Part shown: positions 10,599-19,108 of the stretch, piece after piece
How the letters are laid out: each line of letters begins with the position of its first letter
Numbering within the stretch: the first letter of the stretch is position 1
Assembly: GCF_943192995.1 (NCBI RefSeq)
Contig: NZ_CALPCP010000003.1
Coordinates: forward strand, 62,001-126,000
Source of the DNA: Flintibacter muris
GTDB taxonomy: Bacteria > Bacillota > Clostridia > Oscillospirales > Oscillospiraceae
Direction of reading: 5' to 3'
Length of the DNA stretch: 64,000 nt
Made by a program: the position numbers and the translations under genes
Notes under the pieces: model-generated
What the model saw: the letters and a program-made list of their open reading frames with translations, nothing else
Databases searched by the model: none
What the model was told of the DNA's origin: nothing

Positions 10599-11402
10599 TT
10601 GACGAAAACAAGCGGAAATGAAAACTTTTATCACGCTGTCAGCCTGAGCGGAGGGAAGGACAGTTCTGCGCTCCTGCTGCTGATGATCGAAAAGGGTATG
10701 CCGATTGACGCGGTTATCAGCGCCGACACGGGCATGGAGTTCCCGGAGATGTACAACCATCTGGCGAAGCTGGATGATCTTCTCTACCGGGAGCGCGGCA
10801 TCCATATCACTACCCTGCGCCATCCCCACGGCTTTGAGTGGCTGATGTTTGACGAACCGAAACAGAAGTCAAGCTGCTTGGAAAACCGGGCACGGCTGGG
10901 TATCCCGCCCTATGGCAATGGTTGGCCTGGTATTAAGGTGCGTTGGTGTACCGGTCAGCTCAAAACGCACCTGATCTCCAAGGAGGTCAACCGGCTCAAA
11001 AAGGAAAAGAATGCCCTGCACTATGTTGGCATTGCTGCTGATGAAGCGTGGCGGTGCAAGGACGAACAGTATCCGTTGGTGGACTGGAAGATCACCGAGG
11101 CCCAGGCATTGCAGATTTGTTACAGCCGGGGTTTTGACTTTGGCGGGCTGTATGAGATTTACCGCCGAGCTTCCTGCTGGTGCTGTCCCCTGCAACGCAT
11201 TGACGAATTGAGGAAGCTGCGGACACACCACCCGGAGCTGTGGGCGCGGCTGCGGGAGATGGACAACCGGGCACGGGCCATGTTCGGTCCCGGCCCTCTG
11301 GGACAGTTCAAGAAGGATTGGAGCGTGGAGCGGCTGGAGGAACGCTTTGCCAGAGAAGAAAAAGCACTGTCTGAAGGAACAGGGAAAGCGAATGGGCTAT
11401 GA
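10599..11402 (+). CDS. PAPS-reductase family (adenine nucleotide alpha-hydrolase) protein
   Basis: A 267-residue protein with a TTG start 5 bases after aaggagg. The N-terminal S-G-G-K-D-S motif is the PP-loop of PAPS reductase/ATP pyrophosphatase proteins, which activates a substrate by adenylation. Several cysteines follow (S-S-C-L, W-C-T-G-Q-L-K, S-C-W-C-C-P), suggesting a metal or Fe-S site rather than ordinary sulfate assimilation. Its 3' end overlaps the MT-A70 methylase gene by 11 bases, implying translational coupling. Relatives on phages and integrative elements are usually unassigned; DndC of the DNA phosphorothioation system is a distant member. A nucleic-acid modification role is inference. 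Confidence 0.8.
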   Translation: MTKTSGNENFYHAVSLSGGKDSSALLLLMIEKGMPIDAVISADTGMEFPEMYNHLAKLDDLLYRERGIHITTLRHPHGFEWLMFDEPKQKSSCLENRARLGIPPYGNGWPGIKVRWCTGQLKTHLISKEVNRLKKEKNALHYVGIAADEAWRCKDEQYPLVDWKITEAQALQICYSRGFDFGGLYEIYRRASCWCCPLQRIDELRKLRTHHPELWARLREMDNRARAMFGPGPLGQFKKDWSVERLEERFAREEKALSEGTGKANGL

Positions 11403-11949
11403 CCTGATTTACAGTGACCCTCCATGGCCGCAGCAGAAAGGAAATGTTCGGAAGTCCCGCCCCAACCAAGGTAGGCGGCTTGACTATCCAACTATGTCCG
11501 TAGAGGACTGTTTTAAGATGCAGGACCCATTTTTTGAGCAGGCGAATGAGCAGCACAATATCTTCATTTGGACAATAGATAAGTTTTTGCTGGAAACATC
11601 GGCCCAAATGGAAATGCGTGGGTATAAGCTCCATGCCCGGTTTATCTGGGATAAAGGAAATGGGGTTGCTCCCGCGTTCACTGTCAGATTCAGCCATGAG
11701 TATCTGCTGTGGTTTTACAGGCCAAATAAAATCCTGATGCCAAGACGGGAGTGCTTCGGTAAGTACACAACGGTCATGCGGGAACCGGCCACATATCATA
11801 GCCGCAAGCCGGTATGTGCCTATGAAATGCTGGAAGATATGTTTCCAGATACCAATAAAATTGAATTATTTGCCCGCAATATAAGGCCCGGTTGGCTCGT
11901 ATGGGGCAACGAAATTGAGGAAGGGTTCAGCAGCGGCGAGGCCCGCTGA
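11392..11949 (+). CDS. MT-A70 family adenine methyltransferase
   Basis: 185 residues with the catalytic D-P-P-W motif near the N-terminus (I-Y-S-D-P-P-W), the MT-A70 form of the N6-adenine methylase signature, and a conserved C-terminal E-L-F-A-R segment. The ATG at 11392 is preferred because an agggaaag site sits just upstream; the longer open frame begins inside the previous gene. The product probably methylates adenine in DNA using S-adenosylmethionine. No restriction endonuclease is adjacent, so it may protect or mark the element's own DNA, as orphan methylases on mobile elements commonly do. It lies directly before the conjugation operon. Confidence 0.85.
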   Translation: MGYDLIYSDPPWPQQKGNVRKSRPNQGRRLDYPTMSVEDCFKMQDPFFEQANEQHNIFIWTIDKFLLETSAQMEMRGYKLHARFIWDKGNGVAPAFTVRFSHEYLLWFYRPNKILMPRRECFGKYTTVMREPATYHSRKPVCAYEMLEDMFPDTNKIELFARNIRPGWLVWGNEIEEGFSSGEAR

Positions 11950-11978
11950 ACCCGCCTATAGAAAGGAGGCAGATCATC

Positions 11979-12458
11979 ATGCAGGACGAAGTGCGGGATA
12001 AATCCGTAGCCTTGGCAATCAAGGTGGGCAAGACTGGCGGCAGGCTGACCGCCGATCTGCTCAAATGGGCTATTCGGAAGTATCTGGCGCAGTCCCATAA
12101 TCCGAAAATCCACCACGGTAAACAGAGTGTGAAGCAGCTTGTGGGCCAGGGCGTTGGCGTTAAAAACATTGAGATCAATGAGAAGAACATCAAGAGCTTT
12201 GAGAACGTGGCGAAAAAATACGGCGTGGATTTTGCTCTGAAAAAGAACCCGGATAAGGGCGAATACTACGTTTTTTTCAAAGCGCGGGATGACGACGCTA
12301 TGCAAGCCGCCTTTGCCGAATACGCCGCTAAAACCATGAAACGCAAAGCCCCGGAGAAGCCGTCTGTACGGCAGGCGCTCTCCCACTTCAAGGAGGTTGC
12401 ACGGAGTATGACCCAGGATACCGTCAAGGACCGGGACAGGGGGGAGCGTGGACTGTGA
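11979..12458 (+). CDS. PcfB-like conjugation protein (DUF3801)
   Basis: A 159-residue protein behind an aaaggagg site. The core (V-G-K-T-G-G-R-L-T-A-D-L-L-K-W and a later Y-Y-V-F-F-K-A-R) matches the DUF3801/PcfB family. In pCF10-type systems this family assists the coupling protein in recruiting the relaxosome. Its stop codon overlaps the GTG start of the VirD4 gene, which fits a physical partnership. The C-terminus carries K-P-S-V-R-Q-A-L at residues 127-134, a tag shared with five other proteins of this element. Confidence 0.88.
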   Translation: MQDEVRDKSVALAIKVGKTGGRLTADLLKWAIRKYLAQSHNPKIHHGKQSVKQLVGQGVGVKNIEINEKNIKSFENVAKKYGVDFALKKNPDKGEYYVFFKARDDDAMQAAFAEYAAKTMKRKAPEKPSVRQALSHFKEVARSMTQDTVKDRDRGERGL

Positions 12459-14227
12459 AATTTGATTTGAAAAAATTCCTGATTCTCAATTTCCCTTATG
12501 TGTTCATCTTCTGGTTCTTCAACCGCGTGGGCGAGGGCTACCGGCTGGCCGCTGGCGCGGATATGGTGGCAAAGGGCATGGGGGCAATTTCCAGCCTGGG
12601 GGCGATCATTTCCGGCAATCCCCTCCCCAGCTTCCACCCCCAGGACCTTCTTGTTGGGCTGATCGGCGCGGCCTGCATCCGGGCGGCGGTCTATATCAAG
12701 GCCAAGAATGCCAAGAAGTACCGCCACGGGGTCGAGTACGGTAGTGCCCGTTGGGGAAATTCCGACGATATTAAGCCTTTCATCAATCCCCAATTCGACC
12801 AGAACATTCTCCTGACGCAGACAGAGCGCGTCATGGTGGGGAGGAACAAAATCCCCAAGTACAATATCAACAAAAATGTGCTGGTGATCGGCGGTTCCGG
12901 CTCCGGCAAGACCCGCTTCCACATTAAGCCCAACCTCATGCAGATGAACGCTTCGTATATTGTCACTGACCCGAAAGGCACCGTGGTCGAGGAATGTGGT
13001 AAGATGCTCCAACGTGGTGGATATGAGATAAAAATACTCAATACTATCAATTTTAAGCAATCCATGAGGTATAACCCCTTCAAATATATCTACTGTGAAA
13101 ATGATATTTTGAAGCTGGTCAACTGCATCATGGAAAACACCAAGGGAGAGGACAGCAAGGGCGGGGAAGATTTCTGGTCCAAGGCCGAAGCCTTGTACTA
13201 TCAGGCGTTGATTGCCTATATCTGGTACGAAGCCCCAGAGGAAGAAAAGAACATGACCACGTTGTTGGAAATGTTAAACGCCTCGGAAGTGCGTGAAGAT
13301 GACGAAAACTTCAAAAATGCCGTTGATTTGATGTTTGAACAGTTGCAACAGCGTGACCCCGAACATTTTGCCGTCCGGCAGTATGTCAAATACAAAATGG
13401 CTGCGGGCAAAACAGCTAAATCTATACTTATTAGCTGCGGCGCTCGGATGGCTCCCTTTGATATTAAAGAGGTCCGTCAGCTCATGGAGGGCGACGACCT
13501 GGAGCTGGACAAGATCGGGGACCGAAAAACGGCCCTGTTCTGTATCGTCTCCGATACGGATATGACCTTCAATTTCATCTCAGCCATGGTCTACACGCAG
13601 ATGTTCAACGTCCTGTGCGACAAGGCTTTAGAGAACGGCGGCGCATTGAAAACCCACGTCACCTGCCTTCTGGACGAGTTCGCCAACCAGAAGATTCCCA
13701 ACTTCCAGCACCTCATCAGCGTGATTCGCTCCCGCGAGATTTCCGCGCACATTGTTGTGCAGACGCAGAGCCAGCTCAAAGCGGTCTACAAGGACCATGC
13801 GGAGACAATTATCGGCAACTGCTCCTGCGTTTTGTTCCTCGGAGGTAAGGAAAGAAGCACCTTAAAGGAGATTTCCGAAACTTTAGGGAAGGAAACAATC
13901 GACCTCTACAACACCTCTGACACCAGAGGGAGCCAGCGAAGCATGGGCGTCAATTACCAAAAACTTGGTAAAGAATTGATGTCCACCGACGAGCTGGCAG
14001 TGATGGATGGCGGCAAGTGCATCTTGCAGGTGCAGGGCGTAAGGCCGTTTTTCTCCGATAAGTTTGACATTACCAAGCACCCGCAGTACAAGTATCTGCT
14101 GGATTCCAGCAAGAAGAATTACTTTGATATTGCGAAGTTCCTGGTCCGCAGGCTGACAGTGAAGCCGGATGATGTTTTCGAGTGCTACGAGATGGAAGCT
14201 CCGTCCTCCGGGGATTCCCCCTCCTGA
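12455..14227 (+). CDS. VirD4/TraG-type coupling protein ATPase
   Basis: 590 residues starting at GTG, overlapping the PcfB-like gene by four bases. Two N-terminal membrane segments (about 8-28 and 60-80) precede the cytosolic ATPase. Walker A G-G-S-G-S-G-K-T lies near residue 146 and Walker B L-L-D-E-F-A-N near 403, followed by the conserved V-V-Q-T-Q-S-Q segment. These are hallmarks of type IV coupling proteins, which bring the relaxase-DNA complex to the membrane channel. Length is normal for the PcfC/VirD4 group of Gram-positive elements. The 3' end overlaps the convergent minus-strand gene by 43 bases. Confidence 0.94.
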   Translation: MKFDLKKFLILNFPYVFIFWFFNRVGEGYRLAAGADMVAKGMGAISSLGAIISGNPLPSFHPQDLLVGLIGAACIRAAVYIKAKNAKKYRHGVEYGSARWGNSDDIKPFINPQFDQNILLTQTERVMVGRNKIPKYNINKNVLVIGGSGSGKTRFHIKPNLMQMNASYIVTDPKGTVVEECGKMLQRGGYEIKILNTINFKQSMRYNPFKYIYCENDILKLVNCIMENTKGEDSKGGEDFWSKAEALYYQALIAYIWYEAPEEEKNMTTLLEMLNASEVREDDENFKNAVDLMFEQLQQRDPEHFAVRQYVKYKMAAGKTAKSILISCGARMAPFDIKEVRQLMEGDDLELDKIGDRKTALFCIVSDTDMTFNFISAMVYTQMFNVLCDKALENGGALKTHVTCLLDEFANQKIPNFQHLISVIRSREISAHIVVQTQSQLKAVYKDHAETIIGNCSCVLFLGGKERSTLKEISETLGKETIDLYNTSDTRGSQRSMGVNYQKLGKELMSTDELAVMDGGKCILQVQGVRPFFSDKFDITKHPQYKYLLDSSKKNYFDIAKFLVRRLTVKPDDVFECYEMEAPSSGDSPS

Positions 14228-14670
14228 CGGGGCGGCTCCGCTTTCTCCAATGCTGCCGCCTTTAGCTGGCTGACCCGCTTTGTATCAACGAAGTGCGTGG
14301 CATACCAGCGTTCAATTTCTGGATTGCCGTTCTTGCTGAACCGAAGGGGGATTACCGGCTTATGGCCCTGACCCCCCTTTTTCTTTACGCCCCACCGTTT
14401 GTAGCAGCAGAAAGACGGCTTTAACCCCGCCTTTTTCGCATACACCCGCATCTGGTGCATGACGGTGGACAGCTTGCTTAAATTGGCCGTACAGACGCGC
14501 TCCAAGTAGGAGACGCGCCCATACCGCCAGTTTTCATAGTCCTTTTTGGACAAATAGCCTATCTCCATCAGCACATCCACCGGAGCCGCAAAGCCCCGGT
14601 CCCGGCATTGCCGGTACATGGCTGAATTTACCTTGTCAGTCAAATCTCTATTGTTCATGGAGAACCCCAT
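14185..14670 (-). CDS. Conserved hypothetical protein, antisense within conjugation operon
   Basis: 161 residues, mostly basic, no membrane segments or signal peptide. I do not recognise a named family, although a similar N-terminal region (N-R-D-L-T-D-K-V-N-S-A-M) occurs in hypothetical proteins of gut Clostridia as far as I recall. A near-consensus sigma-A promoter lies immediately upstream on the same strand, which strongly supports expression. The transcript leader would be only about 10 bases to this ATG or 22 bases to the ATG at 14658, so the start is uncertain and initiation may be nearly leaderless. It transcribes against the operon and overlaps the coupling-protein gene. Confidence 0.65.
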   Translation of the reverse strand: MGFSMNNRDLTDKVNSAMYRQCRDRGFAAPVDVLMEIGYLSKKDYENWRYGRVSYLERVCTANLSKLSTVMHQMRVYAKKAGLKPSFCCYKRWGVKKKGGQGHKPVIPLRFSKNGNPEIERWYATHFVDTKRVSQLKAAALEKAEPPRQEGESPEDGASIS

Positions 14671-14687
14671 TTATCTGTGTTATCTGC

Positions 14688-14716
14688 ATTATACGGCAGA
14701 AACCGGCATTTGTAAA
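14688..14716 (-). promoter_or_regulatory. Sigma-A promoter for the minus-strand hypothetical gene
   Basis: Minus-strand TTTACA (14711-14716) and TATAAT (14688-14693) separated by exactly 17 bases, ending about 17 bases before the start codon. Confidence 0.8.
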
Positions 14717-14753
14717 GGCTGGCACAATCTTTGACCGTCTGGCCGGACAAGCT

Positions 14754-14829
14754 GCTTTTGATAGCTGTTACTCAAAAGCTACGTTCCCGGCCCGGTAGCA
14801 CCGCCGACTGACACGTTCAGTTGGCGGTG
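14754..14829. promoter_or_regulatory. Two hairpins between coupling protein and Maff2 gene
   Basis: An 8-bp inverted repeat (14754-14761 with 14772-14779) is followed by a 13-bp stem with one G-U pair (14799-14811 with 14817-14829) and a short T-rich stretch. The second could be a weak terminator or processing site in the leader of the Maff2-type gene. Confidence 0.5.
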
Positions 14830-14900
14830 TTTCATATTTCCGGGGAGGATTCCCTGTCACATTCAAAATCAATATTTTACAACATTATGGAGGTATTTTA

Positions 14901-15065
14901 ATGGAATTTTTCACTTCTGCTATCGACACTTTGAAGGTTCTGGTAATTGCCCTCGGCGCTGGCCTGGGCGTGTGGGGCGTCATTAACCTGCTGGAAGGCT
15001 ACGGCAACGACAACCCCGGCGCGAAGTCGCAGGGCATGAAGCACTTGACCCCCAAATTGATGTAA
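14901..15065 (+). pseudogene. Maff2-type membrane peptide, 5' half, split by nested element
   Basis: ATG follows a ggagg site by 7 bases. The first 46 codons give a hydrophobic peptide with the L-V-I-A-L-G-A-G-L-G-V-W-G core and N-P-G-A-K-S-Q-G-M-K end of the small Maff2 membrane proteins found beside VirB6 in Tn1549-like elements. After M-K the frame runs eight codons into foreign DNA and stops. The missing C-terminal half lies at 30098-30178. Joined at the shared ATGAA, the two halves give a 71-codon gene, the expected size. The truncated 54-residue product probably lacks its second membrane helix. Confidence 0.85.
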
Positions 15066-15128
15066 AGAAAAACGAGAACAAATGCGTTGTGTATGCCGCA
15101 GTTTTTGGAGAAGAATTGCAAGACCGCA

Positions 15129-15157
15129 TTGTGTTTTCTCAACAGAGGCGGTATAAT
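15129..15157 (+). promoter_or_regulatory. Promoter at left end of nested element
   Basis: TTGTGT (15129-15134), a 17-base spacer and TATAAT (15152-15157). An imperfect hairpin with AGTGCC/GGCACT arms lies between it and the XRE gene. Confidence 0.65.
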
Positions 15158-15222
15158 GGTTAATAGACCATAGTGCCGGGGCCGCTACTGCTGACCCTGG
15201 CACTGGAAAGGTGAGAATGACT

Positions 15223-15435
15223 ATGAAAATCAGCTATAAGCCGCTGTGGAAAACATTGATCGACAAAAATCTGACCAAGAAAGATTTACGGCTCCAGGCG
15301 CATTTGACAACAAATCACATCGCCAACATGGGCAAGGGAGAACATATCTCCATGCAGACCCTTATCAAGATTTGCGAAACGCTGAACTGCGATATTGCCG
15401 ATGTGATTGCGCTGGTGCCAGATAACGACCCGTAA
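15223..15435 (+). CDS. Small XRE-family regulator (70 aa)
   Basis: A compact helix-turn-helix protein: K-K-D-L-R-L-Q-A-H-L-T-T-N-H-I-A-N-M and the later T-L-I-K-I-C-E-T-L-N-C-D-I-A-D-V give the Cro/C1 fold with the typical D-I-x-D-V end. The third of three closely spaced starts (ATG 15223) has the best distance to the gaaaggtga site. It is the first gene inside the nested element and precedes tnpV, so it probably regulates the element's own left-end promoter. Confidence 0.85.
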   Translation: MKISYKPLWKTLIDKNLTKKDLRLQAHLTTNHIANMGKGEHISMQTLIKICETLNCDIADVIALVPDNDP

Positions 15436-15453
15436 GGGAGAAAGGGCATCACA

Positions 15454-15819
15454 ATGGAAAACGGATTGACCTATATTCGCGTTGGAGACTACTATATCCC
15501 CAATCTGGCATTAGACCCCGAACCAGAGGAACCGGTCAGGGATATTGGCAAATATGGTCGCATGAGGTTGACCTACTTGAAGCAGCACCGGCGCAAGCTG
15601 TACCGGGAGCTGGTGGACACAGGCAAACTCCAGGCACATCTACTGGACATCAACGACACCGCCAATGACTGGCTGGACAGGATGATGCCGCAGATGGCAA
15701 AGGCGGCGGAGGCCACCGAGGAATTGAAAGCCCGCGATCAAATGGCGTGGGTCGGACTGATGAATAGCTGCAAAGCACAAGTTGAGGAAATTATCTTTGC
15801 GGAACTGGTATACTGTTGA
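15454..15819 (+). CDS. tnpV: TnpV family transposon protein (first copy)
   Basis: 121 residues with the family pattern: L-T-Y near the start, V-G-D-Y-Y-I-P-N-L, G-K-Y-G-R-M-R, and a C-terminal A-R-D-Q-M-A-W-V-G-L-M-N-S...E-L-V-Y. TnpV was first described on Tn4451-type elements and is widespread in Clostridia; its function is not established. The second tnpV at 47725 has the same length and motif order but belongs to the outer element. A terminator follows, so XRE-tnpV forms a short unit distinct from the cargo. Confidence 0.85.
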   Translation: MENGLTYIRVGDYYIPNLALDPEPEEPVRDIGKYGRMRLTYLKQHRRKLYRELVDTGKLQAHLLDINDTANDWLDRMMPQMAKAAEATEELKARDQMAWVGLMNSCKAQVEEIIFAELVYC

Positions 15820-15826
15820 TTAGCTG

Positions 15827-15857
15827 AAGGCCAGAGGGTGTATCCTTCTGGCCTTTT
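15827..15857 (+). terminator. Terminator after tnpV
   Basis: A GC-rich stem of about 10 bp (15827-15836 with 15846-15855), whose ends read AAGGCCAGA and TCTGGCCTT, runs into TTTT. Confidence 0.8.
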
Positions 15858-15919
15858 CTGCGAATAAGCATCTATTTTGATTTCCGCGAACCGATTTAAG
15901 GATTCTTTAATAACTCCTA

Positions 15920-15928
15920 TGCTACAAT
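15920..15928 (+). promoter_or_regulatory. Extended -10 element before ABC-transporter operon
   Basis: TG-C-TACAAT 30 bases before the permease start, without a clear -35. This suggests an extended -10 promoter or one needing an activator such as the downstream response regulator. Confidence 0.45.
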
Positions 15929-15957
15929 AGGTCCACAAAGCGAAAGGAGCAGTGGAA

Positions 15958-18333
15958 ATGTATTTACGAATACTGAAAAAAGACCTGAAACGAAAAAAGG
16001 CGATGAACGTGATCTTGCTTGTATTTATCATACTTGCGTCAATGTTCGTGTCGTCGGGCGTGAATAACATCATAAGCGTTACAACGGCGCTGGACGATTA
16101 TTTTGAAATGGCGGACGCACCCGACTACATTGCGATGACAAGGAACAAATCAGGTGCGGTCGATGTTGACGGGATTTTAAATTCTGCCGCTTCGGTGGAA
16201 AGTTTCGGCAAGGAAAAAATACTGTATATGGAGTCCGCCAATGTCACCTTTGAGGATGAAAGCAAAACTGCATCAAACTTAAGCTATATTTTTCTTCAGA
16301 GTGACGAGGATATGTCCATGAATTATATTCTTGACGACGGCAGCATTCTGAAATCGGTAAAGAGAGGCGAGTTTTATACGACGGCGGGCATGGCGGAGGA
16401 TATTGGACTTGAGGTCGGAGATAAAATGACTGTAAAGCTCGGCGGCATAAGCTGTATATTTACGTTCGCGGGTGGTGTCAAGGATGCGGTTCTTGGCTCA
16501 AAGGGAATATCAATACAGCGTTATATCATAAGCACCGAGGATTTTGAAAAATTCATATCTGCGGAAAATGTTGAGAAATTTTACGGCGGCGAGCTGGTTT
16601 ACATACGTACCTCGGATATGGAAAAAATGCTCTCTGAAGTCAAACCGCTTATCAACGATGCCCTTTTGGCAGGGGACAAGGCGACTATCAAACTTTCTTA
16701 TGCTTTTGATATGCTGGCGGTCGAGACCCTCCTTATGGTAAGCCTTATTTTTGTAGCCGTCGCGTTTGTGATCCTGCGGTTTACCATTGCGTTCACGCTT
16801 TCCGAGGAGTTCCGCGAGATTGGCGTTATGAAAGCAATCGGTATCCGCAATCTGAAGATTAGGAGTCTGTACCTTGTGAAATACGCGGCCCTTTCCGTTA
16901 TCGGCGCGGTGGCCGGCCTTGCGCTCAGCTTTCCTTTCGGTGAAATGCTGATGAGCGTTGTCCCTAGCTCCATTATCATAAACAATCAGAACGCGGCGCT
17001 TTCCAACGTCATTTGCGCGGTGTGCATGGTTGGCGTCATCATGCTGTTCTGCTACGGCTGTACGGGCAAGGTCGGGAAAATGTCCCCCATTGACGCTGTG
17101 CGAAACGGTCAGACGGGCGAGCGCTTCCGCAAAAAGAGCATGATGAGCCTTGGGAGATCTAGGCTTCCCGAAACAGTGTTTCTCGCACTGAACGATATCG
17201 TAAGCAGTCCGAAACGCTTCAGTATCATAACCTTCGCATTCTTCCTCTGCCTGTCGCTTCTGCTTGTCCTTTCGACAACGGTTTCCACGGCGAAAAGCGG
17301 TGTGCTCTTCAACCTTTTCGACCTTGCGGACTTCGACATATCCGCCAAAGGCGAGGTAACGGAGTTTATGACGGAGAACGGCCACGAAAAGCTGGAAGAA
17401 TACCTTTCGGATATGGAGGAAAATCTCGCCCAAAACGGTATGCCCGCGCTCTGTATGCAGGAAATGATGTTCAAGCTACCTGTGTCACACGATGAAAACG
17501 AGAGCAGCATTACAATATATCAGGGCACAGGAACGACTGCGGATATGTATGAGTACATTGAGGGCACGCCGCCGCAGTCTGTCGGTGAGGCTGCGCTGTC
17601 CCATCTTTCTGCGGACAAACTGAAAGCGGATATCGGTGATACGATTACAATAAAGACCATCGATGGCGACAAGGAATTGATAATAACAGCAATTTTTCAG
17701 TCCATGAACAATATAGGCGAGAGCGTGCGGGTTCACGAGGACGAGAAGATTAATTACATACAAGCGCAGAAAGCACTCTTCACACAGATCAAATTCACCG
17801 ATGAACCCGATGAAACGGAAACAGCCCGCCGTATGGAAAAAATCCAGAAGCTTTATCCCGAACTCGACGAGGTCAAAAATCGCGGCGAAACTATATCGGA
17901 TCTGCTCAAAGTTGTGGATACTTTTGATACGACAAAGCAAATGGTCGTTGTTCTCACGTTCATTTTAGCGGTGCTGATTACTGTGCTTATGGAGCGTTCC
18001 TTTATCGCTAAGGAGTTGGGCGAAATTGCGTTTATGAAAGCAATCGGCACACGAAACGGAAAAATCTATGCTTACCATACCCTGCGATTTGTTTTCGTCG
18101 GATGTATGACGGTAATCGCAGCGGAACTTTTTGCCCTGCCGCTTACGCATCTCTTCATTGATCCGTTTTTCAAGATGATGGGTATGGCGCTTGCTGTTGA
18201 TTATGTGATAAACCCGTTTGAAATGATCCTTGTTTTCCCGCTGGTTATTCTTGCCGCTACAGCGGCAAGCGCGTTCTTCGCCTCGCTGTATACCAAAACG
18301 ATAACGGCCTTGGACACGGCTAATATAGAATAA
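15958..18333 (+). CDS. FtsX-like ABC transporter permease (791 aa)
   Basis: ATG 15958 lies 8 bases after aaaggag. Eight predicted membrane helices (about 17-37, 256-280, 305-327, 347-367, 421-443, 662-680, 711-735, 755-778) enclose two extracellular domains of about 218 residues. This is a duplicated MacB_PCD-FtsX layout. Both halves carry the family helix after E-[IL]-G-x-[IV/A]-x-M-K-A-I-G. The protein pairs with the ATPase 15 bases downstream and a two-component system, an arrangement typical of peptide-antibiotic sensing and export or lipoprotein extrusion. Substrate unknown. The four-gene block is AT-richer than its surroundings and looks like acquired cargo. Confidence 0.88.
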   Translation: MYLRILKKDLKRKKAMNVILLVFIILASMFVSSGVNNIISVTTALDDYFEMADAPDYIAMTRNKSGAVDVDGILNSAASVESFGKEKILYMESANVTFEDESKTASNLSYIFLQSDEDMSMNYILDDGSILKSVKRGEFYTTAGMAEDIGLEVGDKMTVKLGGISCIFTFAGGVKDAVLGSKGISIQRYIISTEDFEKFISAENVEKFYGGELVYIRTSDMEKMLSEVKPLINDALLAGDKATIKLSYAFDMLAVETLLMVSLIFVAVAFVILRFTIAFTLSEEFREIGVMKAIGIRNLKIRSLYLVKYAALSVIGAVAGLALSFPFGEMLMSVVPSSIIINNQNAALSNVICAVCMVGVIMLFCYGCTGKVGKMSPIDAVRNGQTGERFRKKSMMSLGRSRLPETVFLALNDIVSSPKRFSIITFAFFLCLSLLLVLSTTVSTAKSGVLFNLFDLADFDISAKGEVTEFMTENGHEKLEEYLSDMEENLAQNGMPALCMQEMMFKLPVSHDENESSITIYQGTGTTADMYEYIEGTPPQSVGEAALSHLSADKLKADIGDTITIKTIDGDKELIITAIFQSMNNIGESVRVHEDEKINYIQAQKALFTQIKFTDEPDETETARRMEKIQKLYPELDEVKNRGETISDLLKVVDTFDTTKQMVVVLTFILAVLITVLMERSFIAKELGEIAFMKAIGTRNGKIYAYHTLRFVFVGCMTVIAAELFALPLTHLFIDPFFKMMGMALAVDYVINPFEMILVFPLVILAATAASAFFASLYTKTITALDTANIE

Positions 18334-18348
18334 GAAAGGAAATCTGAT

Positions 18349-19107
18349 ATGAATATTCTCGAAGTAAAAGATCTCTGCAAAACATATATCGTAAACAAAC
18401 GGCAGAATAATGTACTGAAAAACGTAAATTTTATGATTGATGAGGGAGAAATGGTCGCCGTTATGGGGCCGTCAGGCTCTGGAAAATCCACGCTGCTGTA
18501 CGCAGTTTCGGGCATGGATGATCTTACCGCAGGGGAGGTGAACTTCTGTGGAAAAAATATCGCAGGGATGAGCGAAAGAGAACTTGCAGACCTGCGCCTT
18601 GACGAAATGGGTTTTATCTTTCAGCAAATGTATATGCTGAAAAACCTCACCATATTGGATAATATCATACTTCCTGCAACGCAATCCAAAAAGCAGCGTG
18701 AACCCCGCAGGGAAACGGCGCGGCGCGGCCAGGATTTCATGCGCAGGCTCGGCATTATCGACATTGCCGACAACGACATCAACGAGGTTTCGGGCGGCCA
18801 GCTTCAACGGGCGTGTATCTGCCGCAGTATGATGAACAATCCGAAAATGATTTTTGCCGACGAGCCGACAGGGGCTTTGAACCGCACTTACTCCGACGAG
18901 GTAATGGAGGAACTTGTAAAATTAAATTCTGAGGGAACAACAATCATGCTCGTTACCCACGATGTTAAGGTTGCGGCAAAATGTACAAGGGTCATGTACA
19001 TTGTTGACGGGAACATAAAGGGAGAGTACGACTTAAGCGGCTGTTCCACACAGATAAGAGAGCGGGAGCGCGCATTAAATAACTGGCTTCTGGAATTAGG
19101 GTGGTAA
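18349..19107 (+). CDS. ABC transporter ATPase (MacB/LolD/BceA type)
   Basis: 252 residues. Walker A G-P-S-G-S-G-K-S-T lies at about 40-48, signature V-S-G-G-Q-L-Q-R-A near 147, and Walker B I-F-A-D-E-P-T-G-A near 168, followed by the L-V-T-H-D switch histidine. The V-S-G-G-Q-x-Q-R form and E-P-T-G-A-L are typical of the MacB/LolD/BceA branch that powers FtsX-type permeases. It ends 1 base before the response regulator start, so it is co-transcribed with it. Confidence 0.93.
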   Translation: MNILEVKDLCKTYIVNKRQNNVLKNVNFMIDEGEMVAVMGPSGSGKSTLLYAVSGMDDLTAGEVNFCGKNIAGMSERELADLRLDEMGFIFQQMYMLKNLTILDNIILPATQSKKQREPRRETARRGQDFMRRLGIIDIADNDINEVSGGQLQRACICRSMMNNPKMIFADEPTGALNRTYSDEVMEELVKLNSEGTTIMLVTHDVKVAAKCTRVMYIVDGNIKGEYDLSGCSTQIRERERALNNWLLELGW

Positions 19108-19108
19108 T

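Noticed and set aside
15040..15065. Terminal inverted repeats for the nested element (CCAAATTGATG-like sequences near both ends)
   Set aside because: The match is short, imperfect and at different distances from the junction, so it may be chance.
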